From positions 186,001 through 250,000 of the forward strand of contig NZ_JACHTC010000004.1 in assembly GCF_014145635.1 (NCBI RefSeq): a stretch of DNA of 64,000 bases, written 5' to 3'. Positions 43,401-53,292 of this stretch are shown in pieces. The DNA is from Myroides sp. WP-1. Its GTDB lineage: Bacteria > Bacteroidota > Bacteroidia > Flavobacteriales > Flavobacteriaceae. The notes under the pieces were generated by a model. That model was not told the origin of the DNA. It did not search any database and saw nothing but the letters and a program-made list of their open reading frames with translations. Position 1 is the stretch's first letter, and each line of letters starts with the position of its first letter. Both the position numbers and the translations under genes were made by a program.

Positions 43401-44390
43401 TTAATCCTGTATCCTAATGTAAGTATGATCGTCAAAAATCACTTGATACGTGGATGGAAATAATTGACTTGGCAGGTAGTAATCAGTAGTAATAATTTGC
43501 GCCTTTGATTGTTTAGCTTGTTCAAATGTTGAATAGTCATTTGTTCGCGCTTGTTTGGTACTGTCATCGGCTCTCGTTCGAATGATTACTCCCTTTTCTG
43601 CCAGTTGTGGTATAGAGGTATCATATGGATTATTGAGAATCATACAACCCGCTTTTGGGTGTGTAAAAGGAACATTCAAAAACACAGCCAAATCAGCTAG
43701 TGCAATAGAGTCAAACAAATCCAATCGGTAATCCGTATTGTCGATGATCCACACAAATTTACCCCTACCCTCATCTATTGTTGGCCATTGGATAAAATCA
43801 GCTTGTCGTTTTAATTCCTTTGGTGTAATAAGGTGTTTTTCGGTTAATTCTGTTTCAATGAGAGTGTTAATCTCCTGGATGTTAGCTCGTGTAAACAACG
43901 TAGAAGGATCTTTTTTCTCGTCTTTTAATTCTAGTGTAATGAAGATCGTTTCATGCGTTGGATTTTGTTCTGACCAAGCTTTTAACTCTCGTAATTGCTG
44001 TATAAAACTCGGTTGATGAGTTTCGTAGTCTACATCGGGCATGTGAAAAATCTTATAACCCGGTTGAGCCATTGCTTCTGACCATTCGTAAGGAATACCT
44101 GAGATCGTAGTTCCAGTAGGAGAGGCATATTTACTACCTTGCTCGTCCTTCCAGATGTCAATCTCTAAATTTCGTAAACCCAGATCCAATTGAGTTGTGA
44201 TTGATGGATGTTCGTAGTATAGGGTTTGAACTTGGGCGTCCTTTTTCAATAAATACTCATAGAGTTTAGGATTAATAGCTTTTTTATAGCTATTGTGAGA
44301 GCCGATTACTTGGATGTGATGTAAGGGTACATTTTGAGCATAACTCGTTAGTGAACCTCCCACAAGGAGAGTAAAAATAAATAATTTCAT
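43401..44390 (-). CDS. secreted phosphatidylinositol-specific phospholipase C1-like protein
   Basis: A 329-residue exported enzyme with signal MKLFIFTLLVGGSLTSYAQ. VIGSHNSYKKAINP and LDLGLRNLEIDIWKDE are the first catalytic His and the metal-binding Glu/Asp region of Ca-dependent PI-PLC-like barrels. FHMPDVDYETHQPSF, IFITLELKDEKKD and IITTDYYLPS follow. It probably cleaves phosphoinositides or similar phosphodiesters. It is divergent from the SusC gene (193-base gap), so both may respond to the same signal. Confidence 0.88.
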   Translation of the reverse strand: MKLFIFTLLVGGSLTSYAQNVPLHHIQVIGSHNSYKKAINPKLYEYLLKKDAQVQTLYYEHPSITTQLDLGLRNLEIDIWKDEQGSKYASPTGTTISGIPYEWSEAMAQPGYKIFHMPDVDYETHQPSFIQQLRELKAWSEQNPTHETIFITLELKDEKKDPSTLFTRANIQEINTLIETELTEKHLITPKELKRQADFIQWPTIDEGRGKFVWIIDNTDYRLDLFDSIALADLAVFLNVPFTHPKAGCMILNNPYDTSIPQLAEKGVIIRTRADDSTKQARTNDYSTFEQAKQSKAQIITTDYYLPSQLFPSTYQVIFDDHTYIRIQD

Positions 44391-44583
44391 GTTTTTAATT
44401 TCTTTAGGCCTAAAATACAGGGATGTATCTGACCCAGAGCTATCTTCTTTATTATGTGATTGTTATTCTTTTTCAAGGAATAGTCTGTTTTGGTAATAAT
44501 TTCATCAAGGTATCATAAAGATGTTGTAAACCTTAGGTAACATAGGATGCATTCTTTTGCAATACTGAAACTAAAACTAAATC

Positions 44584-47500
44584 ATGAAAAGAAGACTCAT
44601 TCATTTTCATTTATTAAGAGCCCTTTTTAAATGGAAATCATTAGGTACTTGTGTGGTTCTTTTGTGTTCAACAACAGCATTTGCTCATTTAAAACCAGGG
44701 GCACATGTCATTACAAAAGACGAGCTAACATTTGTACAGGAGGAAAAAATCAAGGGAAAAATTGTAGACGAAAAAGGTTTACCTGTTGCATTTGCAACGG
44801 TTTACATTAAAGGAACCCAGCGAGCGGTGCAATCCGATGAAAACGGAGCATTTGAAATCAAAGCCCATAAGGGAGAAGTGGTGGTGGTTGAATTTATAGG
44901 CTACCAAACACAAGAAACGAAGATTACCCAAAACACAGTGCAAATTGTGGTGAAAGAAAGTCAAGAAATGCTAGATGAATTGGTGGTTGAAGTTGGGTAT
45001 GGAAACAAACACAGAAGCGATTTGACAGGGGCAATTTCACAATTAAGTCCTTCGACATTTAAGGATGGGGTAAACATTTCACCAGACCAACTTTTGCAAG
45101 GTAAAGTTGCGGGGGTTCGCGTCGTACAAACTAGTGGAGAGCCTGGAGCGGGAGTAGATGTGTCTATTCGAGGAATCGGATCAATCCGAAGTGGTTCTAC
45201 ACCGTTATTTGTGGTTGATGGAATGCCTTTATCTAATGAAAACGTATCTCCAGGTGGAAGTAATGTCGGTTTCGGAAGCTCGAGTGCTAAAAATCCACTG
45301 AATTTCTTGAATGCTAGTGATATCGAATCCATGACGATTCTAAAAGATGCTTCTGCAGCTGCCATTTATGGAGCGAGAGGTTCGAATGGTGTCGTAATTA
45401 TTACAACAAAAAAAGGAACTTCTCAAGAACCAACCCTGACCTTTGACAGCTCGATAGGTTTTTCGAGTGTGATTAAAAAATTAGATGTACTTTCCGCTGA
45501 CGAATACCGCAGTAAAATTACAGAACCTGCATTTGATCACGGTGGGAATACAGATTGGCAAGATGTAATCTTAAGAACGGCTATGACAAGAAATAATAGC
45601 TTGTCTTTTGGAACGCGTTCTAAGTCTGGAGGGAGTTACTTTGCCTCAATTTCCAACCTCAAACAAGAGGGAATTATTCAAAATAGCGAATTTAATCGAA
45701 ACAGTGCTCGTTTCAATGGAGAGGAAAAATTCTTTGATGACCGCTTGACAATTAAAGCTAATTTAACTGCAAGTGAAATCAAAGACAATGGTGTTCCTAC
45801 TTCAGACGATGGTGGATCTGATGGGCAATTGATGATTCATACCTTAATGGCTAACCCAACGTGGAGTGTTAGGGATAAAAATGGAGAGTTTACCAATTTT
45901 AATATGAATGCGCATTACAATCCGGCTTATCTGTTGGATATTTATGAAGATGAAACACGAACGCTGCGTACTTTGGCTAATTTGGAGTTGGGCTATAAAA
46001 TCTTACCTAACCTAAACTACAAATTCAACTTTGGATATGATTTGAGTAATTCAGAACGAAATACAACAATCTATCCGAATATCACCGACCGATCTCCACG
46101 AGGACAATACTACCAAGGAAATGTTGAGAGTAAATCGCATTTATTAGAGCATTACTTGACCTATGATTTTTCTATTGATAAGCATCAATTTGATATTTTA
46201 GGAGGGTTCTCTTACCAGTATTTCTACAATACAGGAACTACAATCAATTTTACGGAAATAGCCAATCGTGAGGATGGGGTTTCACCAAAAGACAATCCTG
46301 GATACAAAGGAAAGTTTAATGGTATTTCGGGGTATAGCCAAGAAAATGAGTTACAATCGTATTTTGGACGATTTAATTACTCTTATGACGGTAAATATTT
46401 GTTTACAGCATCCGTGAGAGCCGACGGTTCTACTCGTTTTGGAGATAATAATAAGTATGGGTATTTTCCTTCTTTTGCTTTAGGATGGAATGTAAACAGG
46501 GAAGAGTTTTTGATGGATTCGGATGTAGTAAATAACTTGAAAGTAAGAGCGAGTTGGGGACAAACAGGAAACCAAGAAGTGAAAAATAAAATTACTCAAG
46601 CAAGTTATTCGCAGTCGTATAGTGATGGATATTACCTCAATGACGATGGAGAGCTTATGCCGGGAATCACCATTTCTAGAACACCTAATCCTGATTTGAA
46701 ATGGGAAGTTGTAACGCAGTTTAACGTGGGGGTAGATTTTAGCTTGTGGAATGATAAGTTGTATGGAACGTTAGATTATTTCAATAAAACAACAACAGAT
46801 GCTATTTTAAATATTCCATCAAAACCGTTAAGTCCAACGGCTGATGTTTGGGTGAATATTGACGGAGAAATTGTCAATAAAGGTCTTGAATTTATGTTGG
46901 GATCGAATGTTATTGATCAAGGTGACTTTTCGTGGAACTTGGATGTAAATGGTACATTTTTGTCTAACAAGATCAAAAATTTACCAGTTTCTCAAATTTT
47001 AGCAGGTAACATCTCCGGGCCAGGACAATCAGGAGTAACGGCTAATATCTATAAAAGTGGCTATGCGTTAGGAAGTTTTTATGCGTTAGATCACATTGGT
47101 TATGATGCGGAAGGAAGAGACATGTATCGCGATGTAAATGAAGATGGTATCATCAGTATGGATGATCGCGTGATTATTGAAAGTGCGATTCCCGATTTTA
47201 CGTTTGGTTTAAATTCTTATATGAAGTATAGAAATTGGGATTTCTCTTTCTCAATTATTGGACAAACAGGAGGATATTTAGCCAACAATACCATGTTGAA
47301 TGCATTGAATATCAACAACCTTGCTTCAGATCGAAATGTAGCAACGGATTATGCTAACTCTGGTGCAAATAGCAGCAACCCTCCACAGTTTTCGGACTTG
47401 TATATTGAGAAATCGGATTTCATTCGCTTGAATGCTGTTCGTTTAGGATATACGCTTCCTTTGAAAGACCTAAAGTGGTTGGATAGCTTGAATTTTTATG

Positions 47501-47658
47501 TGAGTGGACAAAATCTACTGACGATTTCAGGGTATTCAGGGTATGATCCTTTGATCAATTCAAACAAAGCAACAGGTGGAAATCAATCAATTGGCGTTGA
47601 TTACACGTCGTATCCAACATCAAAAACATTCCTATTTGGATTAACTGCGAAATTTTAA
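44584..47658 (+). CDS. SusC/RagA-type TonB-linked outer-membrane receptor
   Basis: A 1024-residue TonB-dependent transporter. The order is signal peptide, a carboxypeptidase-regulatory-like domain (IKGKIVDEKGLPVAFATVYI, about 57-125), a TonB-box-like stretch ELVVEVGYG, the plug (SPDQLLQGKVAGVRVVQTSGEPGAG, VDVSIRGIGSI, FVVDGMPL) and a 22-strand barrel ending in LFGLTAKF. It moves a bound substrate into the periplasm with its SusD lid. Next to phosphodiesterases, its cargo may be a phosphodiester rather than a glycan (inference). No anti-sigma or ECF gene is adjacent. Confidence 0.96.
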   Translation: MKRRLIHFHLLRALFKWKSLGTCVVLLCSTTAFAHLKPGAHVITKDELTFVQEEKIKGKIVDEKGLPVAFATVYIKGTQRAVQSDENGAFEIKAHKGEVVVVEFIGYQTQETKITQNTVQIVVKESQEMLDELVVEVGYGNKHRSDLTGAISQLSPSTFKDGVNISPDQLLQGKVAGVRVVQTSGEPGAGVDVSIRGIGSIRSGSTPLFVVDGMPLSNENVSPGGSNVGFGSSSAKNPLNFLNASDIESMTILKDASAAAIYGARGSNGVVIITTKKGTSQEPTLTFDSSIGFSSVIKKLDVLSADEYRSKITEPAFDHGGNTDWQDVILRTAMTRNNSLSFGTRSKSGGSYFASISNLKQEGIIQNSEFNRNSARFNGEEKFFDDRLTIKANLTASEIKDNGVPTSDDGGSDGQLMIHTLMANPTWSVRDKNGEFTNFNMNAHYNPAYLLDIYEDETRTLRTLANLELGYKILPNLNYKFNFGYDLSNSERNTTIYPNITDRSPRGQYYQGNVESKSHLLEHYLTYDFSIDKHQFDILGGFSYQYFYNTGTTINFTEIANREDGVSPKDNPGYKGKFNGISGYSQENELQSYFGRFNYSYDGKYLFTASVRADGSTRFGDNNKYGYFPSFALGWNVNREEFLMDSDVVNNLKVRASWGQTGNQEVKNKITQASYSQSYSDGYYLNDDGELMPGITISRTPNPDLKWEVVTQFNVGVDFSLWNDKLYGTLDYFNKTTTDAILNIPSKPLSPTADVWVNIDGEIVNKGLEFMLGSNVIDQGDFSWNLDVNGTFLSNKIKNLPVSQILAGNISGPGQSGVTANIYKSGYALGSFYALDHIGYDAEGRDMYRDVNEDGIISMDDRVIIESAIPDFTFGLNSYMKYRNWDFSFSIIGQTGGYLANNTMLNALNINNLASDRNVATDYANSGANSSNPPQFSDLYIEKSDFIRLNAVRLGYTLPLKDLKWLDSLNFYVSGQNLLTISGYSGYDPLINSNKATGGNQSIGVDYTSYPTSKTFLFGLTAKF

Positions 47659-47660
47659 TT

Positions 47661-49442
47661 ATGAAGAATACAATTTTCAATAAAGTAAATGGATTACTTG
47701 TAGTAGGGGCTTTATTGGCAGCTACTTCTTGTACGAATTTGGAAGAAAAAGTTTTGGATGAGAACCTAGGATCATCTGAAATTAACCCAGTTGCGGCTTT
47801 AACTTCTGCCTATGCGCGAATGGGACAAAACTTGTTTGTAGGTACAGGTGGATTATTTGCATTACAAGAGTTGAGTAGTGATGTCGCTATTTTACCAACC
47901 AGAGGAAGTGATTGGGGAGATGCCGGAAAATGGAGAGCAATCTCAGAATTTACATGGGCATCAGATAATGGATTAGTTCAAGGGAATTTCAATGACTTGA
48001 CCAATGGGGTAACTCGATCATATACGGCAATTGAAGCAATTACGTTAAATGGAGAAGGGGCTTCTAAAGACTTTTATCTTGCTGAAGCTAAAGGGTTGCT
48101 GTATTTCTATATTGCACAATTGTTAGATTTATATGGACAAGCACCTTATAAGGATCTTACAAATTTAAAAGGCCCTATCCGCGTTTTAAAAGCGGAAACG
48201 GATATTGATTTTGTCATTGCAGAAGTAGAGGGATTAATCCCTTCTTTACCGAGTTTAGGGGAAAATCAAACGCATGTAGGACGTTTTACTAAGCAAGCAG
48301 CTTATGGTTTGTTGGCAGAATTATACATGAATCGCGCGGTATACAAAGATCGCTATAACGCTAGTTCTTCTTTTGATTTTAATGCAAATACAGTAGACGG
48401 ATCTAGTTCAAATATGGATAAGGTTATTCACTATACGAACTTGCTCATCAATGAAGGACGCTTTCAGTTGGAAGACAATTATTTCCACAATTTTGCAATG
48501 GATAACAATACATCAAAGGAGATGATCTTTGCAGTGGTTCAACGTGTATCAGATATCAAAGGATCAAGTAATGATTTGGCGTATAATACAATGGAACGAA
48601 ATCAACGCGTAACAGCTAAAAATAGAGGAACAAACGCCAGTGCAATTCGCCCTGAGTTTTTCTATAGCTGGAATGGAAATCAAGATGATCCTCGTTTTCA
48701 ACGCAACTATCAGTATGAAGATGGTACTTGGTTTAAAAATGATGGAACAGATGTTTCTGTACCTGCAACGTCAATTGCTCCTGGTACTTCAGAACCTTGG
48801 TTTCACTTTAATAGAGGGATCCAATTTGGTCTACAACACGGACCTAAGTTAGTTCAAGCTACGGGTAAATTTGAAATGACTGCTGATGGTCGTATTAAAG
48901 TAATGCCGTTAGTGATGGAGAAAAGTTCAACTACTCCCATGAATTTTACACCGGAGTTTAATTTCGACAACCCTACAGAAGCAATTTTTAAACAAGATCA
49001 AATCAATCGTGGTGCTCGTTGTTTTAAATTTGAATTTGATGCTTCTAAGGGAGAAAATGGTTCTTCTGAGGTGGATATTCCGATTTATCGTTTGGGTGGA
49101 ATGTATATGTTACGTGCAGAAGCCTATTTTAGAAAAGGAAATGTAGGTATGGCGTTAAGTGATATTAACAAGGTACGCACGAGTCGTTCACATGATGCTT
49201 TACGTGCTTCTGCTGCAGGAAAACCTATTGGTAGTTTGGATGCAGAAATCTTATATAAAGAGTTGGGGTATGAATTATACTGGGAAATTAAGCGAAGACC
49301 ACAGATGGTTCGTTTTGGCAAGTTTGATTTGCCTTTAGCCCAATCGGCAAAACCACAATCAGAACCGTATCGTCGAGTTTTTCCTATACCGCAAACCATC
49401 ATCGATATAGATGCTACGTTTGAACAAAACAAAGGATATTAG
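47661..49442 (+). CDS. SusD/RagB-type outer-membrane lipoprotein
   Basis: A 593-residue surface lipoprotein that closes on the SusC barrel. The signal ends in GALLAATSC (lipidated Cys24). The TPR-rich helical fold shows ALTSAYARM, FYLAEAKGLLYFYIAQLLDLYGQAPY and YMLRAEAYFRKGNVGMALSDINKVR, and the C-terminal block has YELYWEIKRRPQMVRFGKFD and VFPIPQTIID, both family-typical. It starts two bases after the SusC stop. Substrate not evident. A strong terminator follows. Confidence 0.96.
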   Translation: MKNTIFNKVNGLLVVGALLAATSCTNLEEKVLDENLGSSEINPVAALTSAYARMGQNLFVGTGGLFALQELSSDVAILPTRGSDWGDAGKWRAISEFTWASDNGLVQGNFNDLTNGVTRSYTAIEAITLNGEGASKDFYLAEAKGLLYFYIAQLLDLYGQAPYKDLTNLKGPIRVLKAETDIDFVIAEVEGLIPSLPSLGENQTHVGRFTKQAAYGLLAELYMNRAVYKDRYNASSSFDFNANTVDGSSSNMDKVIHYTNLLINEGRFQLEDNYFHNFAMDNNTSKEMIFAVVQRVSDIKGSSNDLAYNTMERNQRVTAKNRGTNASAIRPEFFYSWNGNQDDPRFQRNYQYEDGTWFKNDGTDVSVPATSIAPGTSEPWFHFNRGIQFGLQHGPKLVQATGKFEMTADGRIKVMPLVMEKSSTTPMNFTPEFNFDNPTEAIFKQDQINRGARCFKFEFDASKGENGSSEVDIPIYRLGGMYMLRAEAYFRKGNVGMALSDINKVRTSRSHDALRASAAGKPIGSLDAEILYKELGYELYWEIKRRPQMVRFGKFDLPLAQSAKPQSEPYRRVFPIPQTIIDIDATFEQNKGY

Positions 49443-49462
49443 TTGGTTAACGGTAAACTAAA

Positions 49463-49497
49463 AAAGGATTTCTCATCAGAGAAATCCTTTTTTTATT
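49463..49497. terminator. bidirectional terminator between susD and fumarylacetoacetase
   Basis: AAAGGATTTCTC (49463-49474), loop ATCA, GAGAAATCCTTT (49479-49490), followed by T on the plus strand and preceded by A (T on minus). Serves both convergent genes. Confidence 0.85.
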
Positions 49498-50782
49498 ACT
49501 TTATTGTTGCGGTTGCGGGAAGCAACATACTTCTCACTTCTCCGAATCCAATTCGGATTTCGTCATTTTGACAGAATCCTTTCATGGTAATGGTATCATA
49601 ATCTTCGATGAATGTTCTCGTATTGCCATCTTCTAATGTCAATGGATTTGCACCAGCCCAAGTAAGCTCTAACAAAGATCCAAAACTAGTAGGTGTAGGT
49701 CCGGAAATTGTTCCTGATCCCATTAAATCACCTGCGTTTATTTTACAGCCATTGATGGTGTGATGCGCTAACTGTTGACTCATGGTCCAATACAAATACT
49801 TGAAATTAGATTGGCAAATTAGCGTTTCTTTTCCATTTTCAGGTTGAAGGTATACTTCTAGATTGATATCGAATGTTTTGTCTCCTTTTTGCTGTAAATA
49901 AGGCAGCGGAGTAGGTTCTTGTTTTGGGCTTGCTGTTCTAAAAGGCTCTAAAGCATCTAAAGTGATGACCCAAGGTGAGATAGAAGTTGCGAAGTTTTTA
50001 GCTAGGAAAGGACCTAGTGGAACATATTCCCACGTTTGAATATCACGTGCACTCCAGTCATTGAGTAAAACCATACCAAAGATGTGATCTTCTGCTTCGT
50101 TTACAGGAATACTTTCTCCAAATAAGTTGGCATCAGTAGTGATAAACGCAGTTTCTAATTCAAAATCAATGCGTTTTGACGGTCCAAAAACGGGTTGTGT
50201 TTCACCTTTGGGAAGGGTTTGTCCCATCGGACGTTTAACGTTGATTCCCGAAGGAATAACTGTCGAACTTCTTCCGTGGTATCCTACGGGAATGTGAAGC
50301 CAGTTGGGCAACAAGGCATTCGCCGGATCTCTAAACATTTTACCAACATTGGTTGCGTGTTCCTTACTCGAATAGAAATCGGTATAATCACCAATGTAAA
50401 CAGGTAATTGCATTTCTACTTCTTCTATTTTAAAGATAACTGCTTCTCTGTGTTTGGCGTTGTTTTGTAAGGTTGTGTTCGCTTTGTCGAAGATATCTGC
50501 AATTCTATTTCGAACCGCACGCCACGTTTTTTTTCCACTAGAGATGAAATCGTTTAGATTGTCTTGTAAAAACACATCGTCAGTTAACTCGATTCCCTTT
50601 AAGTATCCCAACATCTGAAGAGCACTTAAATCGATGGCATAGTCGCCAATACGAGTTCCAATTGTTACAATATCATCTTTCGTAATAAAAACCCCAAAAG
50701 GAATATTCTGGATTGGGAAGTCCGATTGTGCCTGAACTCCTAACCACGATTCTCTTTTCGGATCATTTGCCGTAATCATCAT
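49496..50782 (-). CDS. fahA: fumarylacetoacetase
   Basis: A 428-residue enzyme hydrolysing fumarylacetoacetate to fumarate and acetoacetate, the last step of tyrosine breakdown. It starts ANDPKRESWLGVQAQSDFPIQNIPFG. The catalytic and metal region has YTDFYSSKEHATNVGKMFRD, YHGRSSTVIPSG, DFELETAF, LLNDWSARDIQTWEYVPLGPF and GDLMGSGTISGP, all diagnostic. Length is normal. A clear minus-strand promoter lies upstream at 50818-50848. The other tyrosine-degradation genes are not in the window. Confidence 0.97.
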   Translation of the reverse strand: MMITANDPKRESWLGVQAQSDFPIQNIPFGVFITKDDIVTIGTRIGDYAIDLSALQMLGYLKGIELTDDVFLQDNLNDFISSGKKTWRAVRNRIADIFDKANTTLQNNAKHREAVIFKIEEVEMQLPVYIGDYTDFYSSKEHATNVGKMFRDPANALLPNWLHIPVGYHGRSSTVIPSGINVKRPMGQTLPKGETQPVFGPSKRIDFELETAFITTDANLFGESIPVNEAEDHIFGMVLLNDWSARDIQTWEYVPLGPFLAKNFATSISPWVITLDALEPFRTASPKQEPTPLPYLQQKGDKTFDINLEVYLQPENGKETLICQSNFKYLYWTMSQQLAHHTINGCKINAGDLMGSGTISGPTPTSFGSLLELTWAGANPLTLEDGNTRTFIEDYDTITMKGFCQNDEIRIGFGEVRSMLLPATATIK

Positions 50783-50817
50783 ATTTATTGCTTAATTAAT
50801 TGAGTGAATAGTTTTAT

Positions 50818-50848
50818 CAAATATATAATTATAGGGCAAATTAACAAA
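50818..50848 (-). promoter_or_regulatory. Bacteroidota-type promoter of fumarylacetoacetase gene
   Basis: On the minus strand, TTTG (50845-50848), 19 bases, then TATATTTG (50818-50825), an exact match to the phylum consensus, 36 bases before the ATG. Confidence 0.75.
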
Positions 50849-50857
50849 CGAATTTTG

Positions 50858-50865
50858 TACATTTG
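50858..50865 (+). promoter_or_regulatory. -7 box of glyA
   Basis: TACATTTG matches TAnnTTTG, 30 bases before the glyA ATG. No clear TTG lies at -33, so this is weaker than the divergent promoter beside it. Confidence 0.5.
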
Positions 50866-50894
50866 AGGTCAATTTAACGAAATATACAATTCAG

Positions 50895-52169
50895 ATGAGA
50901 AGAGATACAGAAATTTTCGACTTAATCGTAGAAGAAGGGGATAGACAAGTACACGGTATTGAGCTAATTGCTTCTGAAAACTTTGTAAGTGATCAAACCA
51001 TGGAAGCTGCTGGTTCTTGTTTAACGAATAAATATGCAGAAGGTTATCCCAACAAACGTTACTATGGAGGATGTGAAGTAGTAGACGTAGTAGAGCAAAT
51101 TGCTATTGATCGCGCAAAAGCTCTTTTTGGTGCTGAATATGTGAATGTTCAACCTCACTCTGGATCACAAGCAAATACAGCTGTTTTTTCTGCTTGTTTA
51201 AAACCAGGAGATAAAATCTTAGGATTTGACTTATCTCATGGAGGGCACTTAACACACGGATCTCCAGTGAATTTCTCTGGAAAATTGTATAATCCAGTTT
51301 TCTATGGTGTAGAGCAAGAAACAGGTTTATTAAACTATGATAAAATTGCAGAAATCGCGAAGAAAGAGCAACCAAAATTAATTATTGCTGGTGCATCTGC
51401 TTATTCTCGTGATATGGATTTCAAACGTTTTAGAGAAATCGCTGATAGCGTTGGTGCTCTTTTAATGGCTGATATCTCTCACCCTGCAGGATTAATCGCT
51501 AAAGGTTTGATGAATGATCCAGTGCCTCACTGTCACATCATCACAACAACTACACACAAAACACTTCGTGGACCTCGCGGAGGAATGATCATGATCGGAA
51601 AAGATTTCCCTAATCCATTTGGCTTAACAACTCCAAAAGGTGAAGTACGTATGATGTCTGCGCTATTGGATAGTGCGGTATTCCCTGGAAATCAAGGAGG
51701 ACCTCTAATGCACATTATTGCTGCAAAAGCTGTCGCTTTTGGAGAAGCATTGTCTGATGAGTTCTTCACTTATATGTTGCAAGTACAGAAAAATGCAAAA
51801 GCAATGGCTGATGCATTCGTGAAAAGAGGATATAATATCATCTCTGGCGGAACAGATAACCATATGATGTTGATCGACTTGAGAAATAAAAATATTTCAG
51901 GTAAAGACGCTGAACAAGCGTTAGTAAAAGCTGAAATTACAGTAAATAAAAACATGGTTCCATTTGATGATAAATCACCATTTGTAACTTCAGGTATCCG
52001 TATCGGAACACCTGCAATCACTACTAGAGGATTGAAAGAAGAAGATATGGATGCAATCGTTGCTCTAATTGACAGAGTAATTACAGACCATACCAATGAA
52101 GCTGTTATCGAAGAAGTAGCAGATCAGGTAAACGAAATGATGGCGGAACGCCCTATGTTTGTTTGGTAA
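50895..52169 (+). CDS. glyA: serine hydroxymethyltransferase
   Basis: A 424-residue PLP enzyme turning serine and tetrahydrofolate into glycine and methylene-THF. Diagnostic segments: [49 protein letters not shown], the Lys in [15 protein letters not shown], and [11 protein letters not shown]. The length is that of the bacterial family. It is divergent from fumarylacetoacetase and ends at a strong terminator. Normal housekeeping gene. Confidence 0.98.
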   Translation: MRRDTEIFDLIVEEGDRQVHGIELIASENFVSDQTMEAAGSCLTNKYAEGYPNKRYYGGCEVVDVVEQIAIDRAKALFGAEYVNVQPHSGSQANTAVFSACLKPGDKILGFDLSHGGHLTHGSPVNFSGKLYNPVFYGVEQETGLLNYDKIAEIAKKEQPKLIIAGASAYSRDMDFKRFREIADSVGALLMADISHPAGLIAKGLMNDPVPHCHIITTTTHKTLRGPRGGMIMIGKDFPNPFGLTTPKGEVRMMSALLDSAVFPGNQGGPLMHIIAAKAVAFGEALSDEFFTYMLQVQKNAKAMADAFVKRGYNIISGGTDNHMMLIDLRNKNISGKDAEQALVKAEITVNKNMVPFDDKSPFVTSGIRIGTPAITTRGLKEEDMDAIVALIDRVITDHTNEAVIEEVADQVNEMMAERPMFVW

Positions 52170-52226
52170 TCAGTTAACGGTTAACGGTAAATTTTCTGAA
52201 TAAGATAATTACATCAATAATAAAAA

Positions 52227-52258
52227 AAAGGATAAACTTTGGTTTATCCTTTTTTTTT
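52227..52258 (+). terminator. terminator after glyA
   Basis: AAAGGATAAAC (52227-52237) pairs with GTTTATCCTTT (52242-52252) around a four-base loop, then a T-run. Confidence 0.85.
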
Positions 52259-52279
52259 ATCTTGTTTGTCGATTGTTGT

Positions 52280-53280
52280 TTGACACCATCTCAACGCCTC
52301 ACCATCTCAACATCTCAACATCTCACCATCTCAACGCCTCATCATCTATCTCACCTAGTTTATATTTGTTTCGGTGTTCGATGAATCTACACTGCGTTTC
52401 GATTTTCACTGCGTTCCGATTTCATCATCTCAACGCCTCACCATCTATCTCACCTAGTTTATATTTGTTTTGGTGTTCGATGAATCTACACTGCGTTCCG
52501 ATTTCAACACCTCACCATCTCATCATCTATCTCACCTAGTTTATATTTGTTTCGGTGTTCGATGAATCTACACTGCGTTCCGATTTCAACACCTCACCAT
52601 CTCATCATCTATCTCACCTAGTTTATATTTGTTTCGGTGTTCGATGAATATATCTCACCTAGTTTATATTTGTTTTGGTGTTCGATGAATCTACACTGCG
52701 TTTCGATTTTCACTGCGTTTCGATTTCACCATCTCACCATCTCAACGCCTCATCATCTATCTCACCTAGTTTATATTTGTTTTGGTGTTCGATGAATATA
52801 TCTCACTTATTTTATATTTGTTTTGGTGTTCGATGAATCTACACTACGTTTCGATTTTCACTGCGTTCCGATTTCACCATCTCAACGACTCATCATCTCA
52901 ACGCCTCACCATCTCATCATCTATCTCACCTAGTTTATATTTGTTTTGGTGTTCGATGAATCTACACTGCGTTTCGATTTTCACTGCGTTCCGATTTCAC
53001 CATCTCATCATCTATCTCACCTAGTTTATATTTGTTTTGGTGTTCGATGAATCTACACTGCGTTCCGATTTCACCATCTCAACGCCTCATCATCTCATCA
53101 TCTATCTCACCTAGTTTATATTTGTTTTGGTGTTCGATGAATATATCTCACTTATTTTATATTTGTTTTGGTGTTCGATGAATCTACACTGCGTTTCGAT
53201 TTTCACTGCGTTTCGATTTCACCATCTCAACACCTCACCATCTCAACGCCTCAACGCCTCACCATCTCAACACCTCACTA
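52280..53280. repeat. 1-kb field of degenerate tandem repeats
   Basis: The word TCACCTAGTTTATATTTGTT (or the variant CACTTATTTTATATTTGTT) recurs 11 times, near 52351, 52450, 52532, 52614, 52654, 52762, 52803, 52926, 53017, 53107 and 53148. It is followed by TTGGTGTTCGATGAAT and, in the longer units, CTACACTGCGTTTCGATTTTCACTGCGTTCCGATTTC. Between units lie microsatellite-like CCATCTCAACGCCTCA runs. Unit lengths vary (about 40, 82, 90-99, 108-123). Short open frames inside are by-products of the repeat. No gene in 52170-53292. Confidence 0.85.
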
Positions 53281-53292
53281 AACACCAAAAAA

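Noticed and set aside
52280..53280. CRISPR array
   Set aside because: Unit and spacer lengths vary from about 40 to 120 bases, spacers are themselves repetitive, and there is no cas gene nearby.
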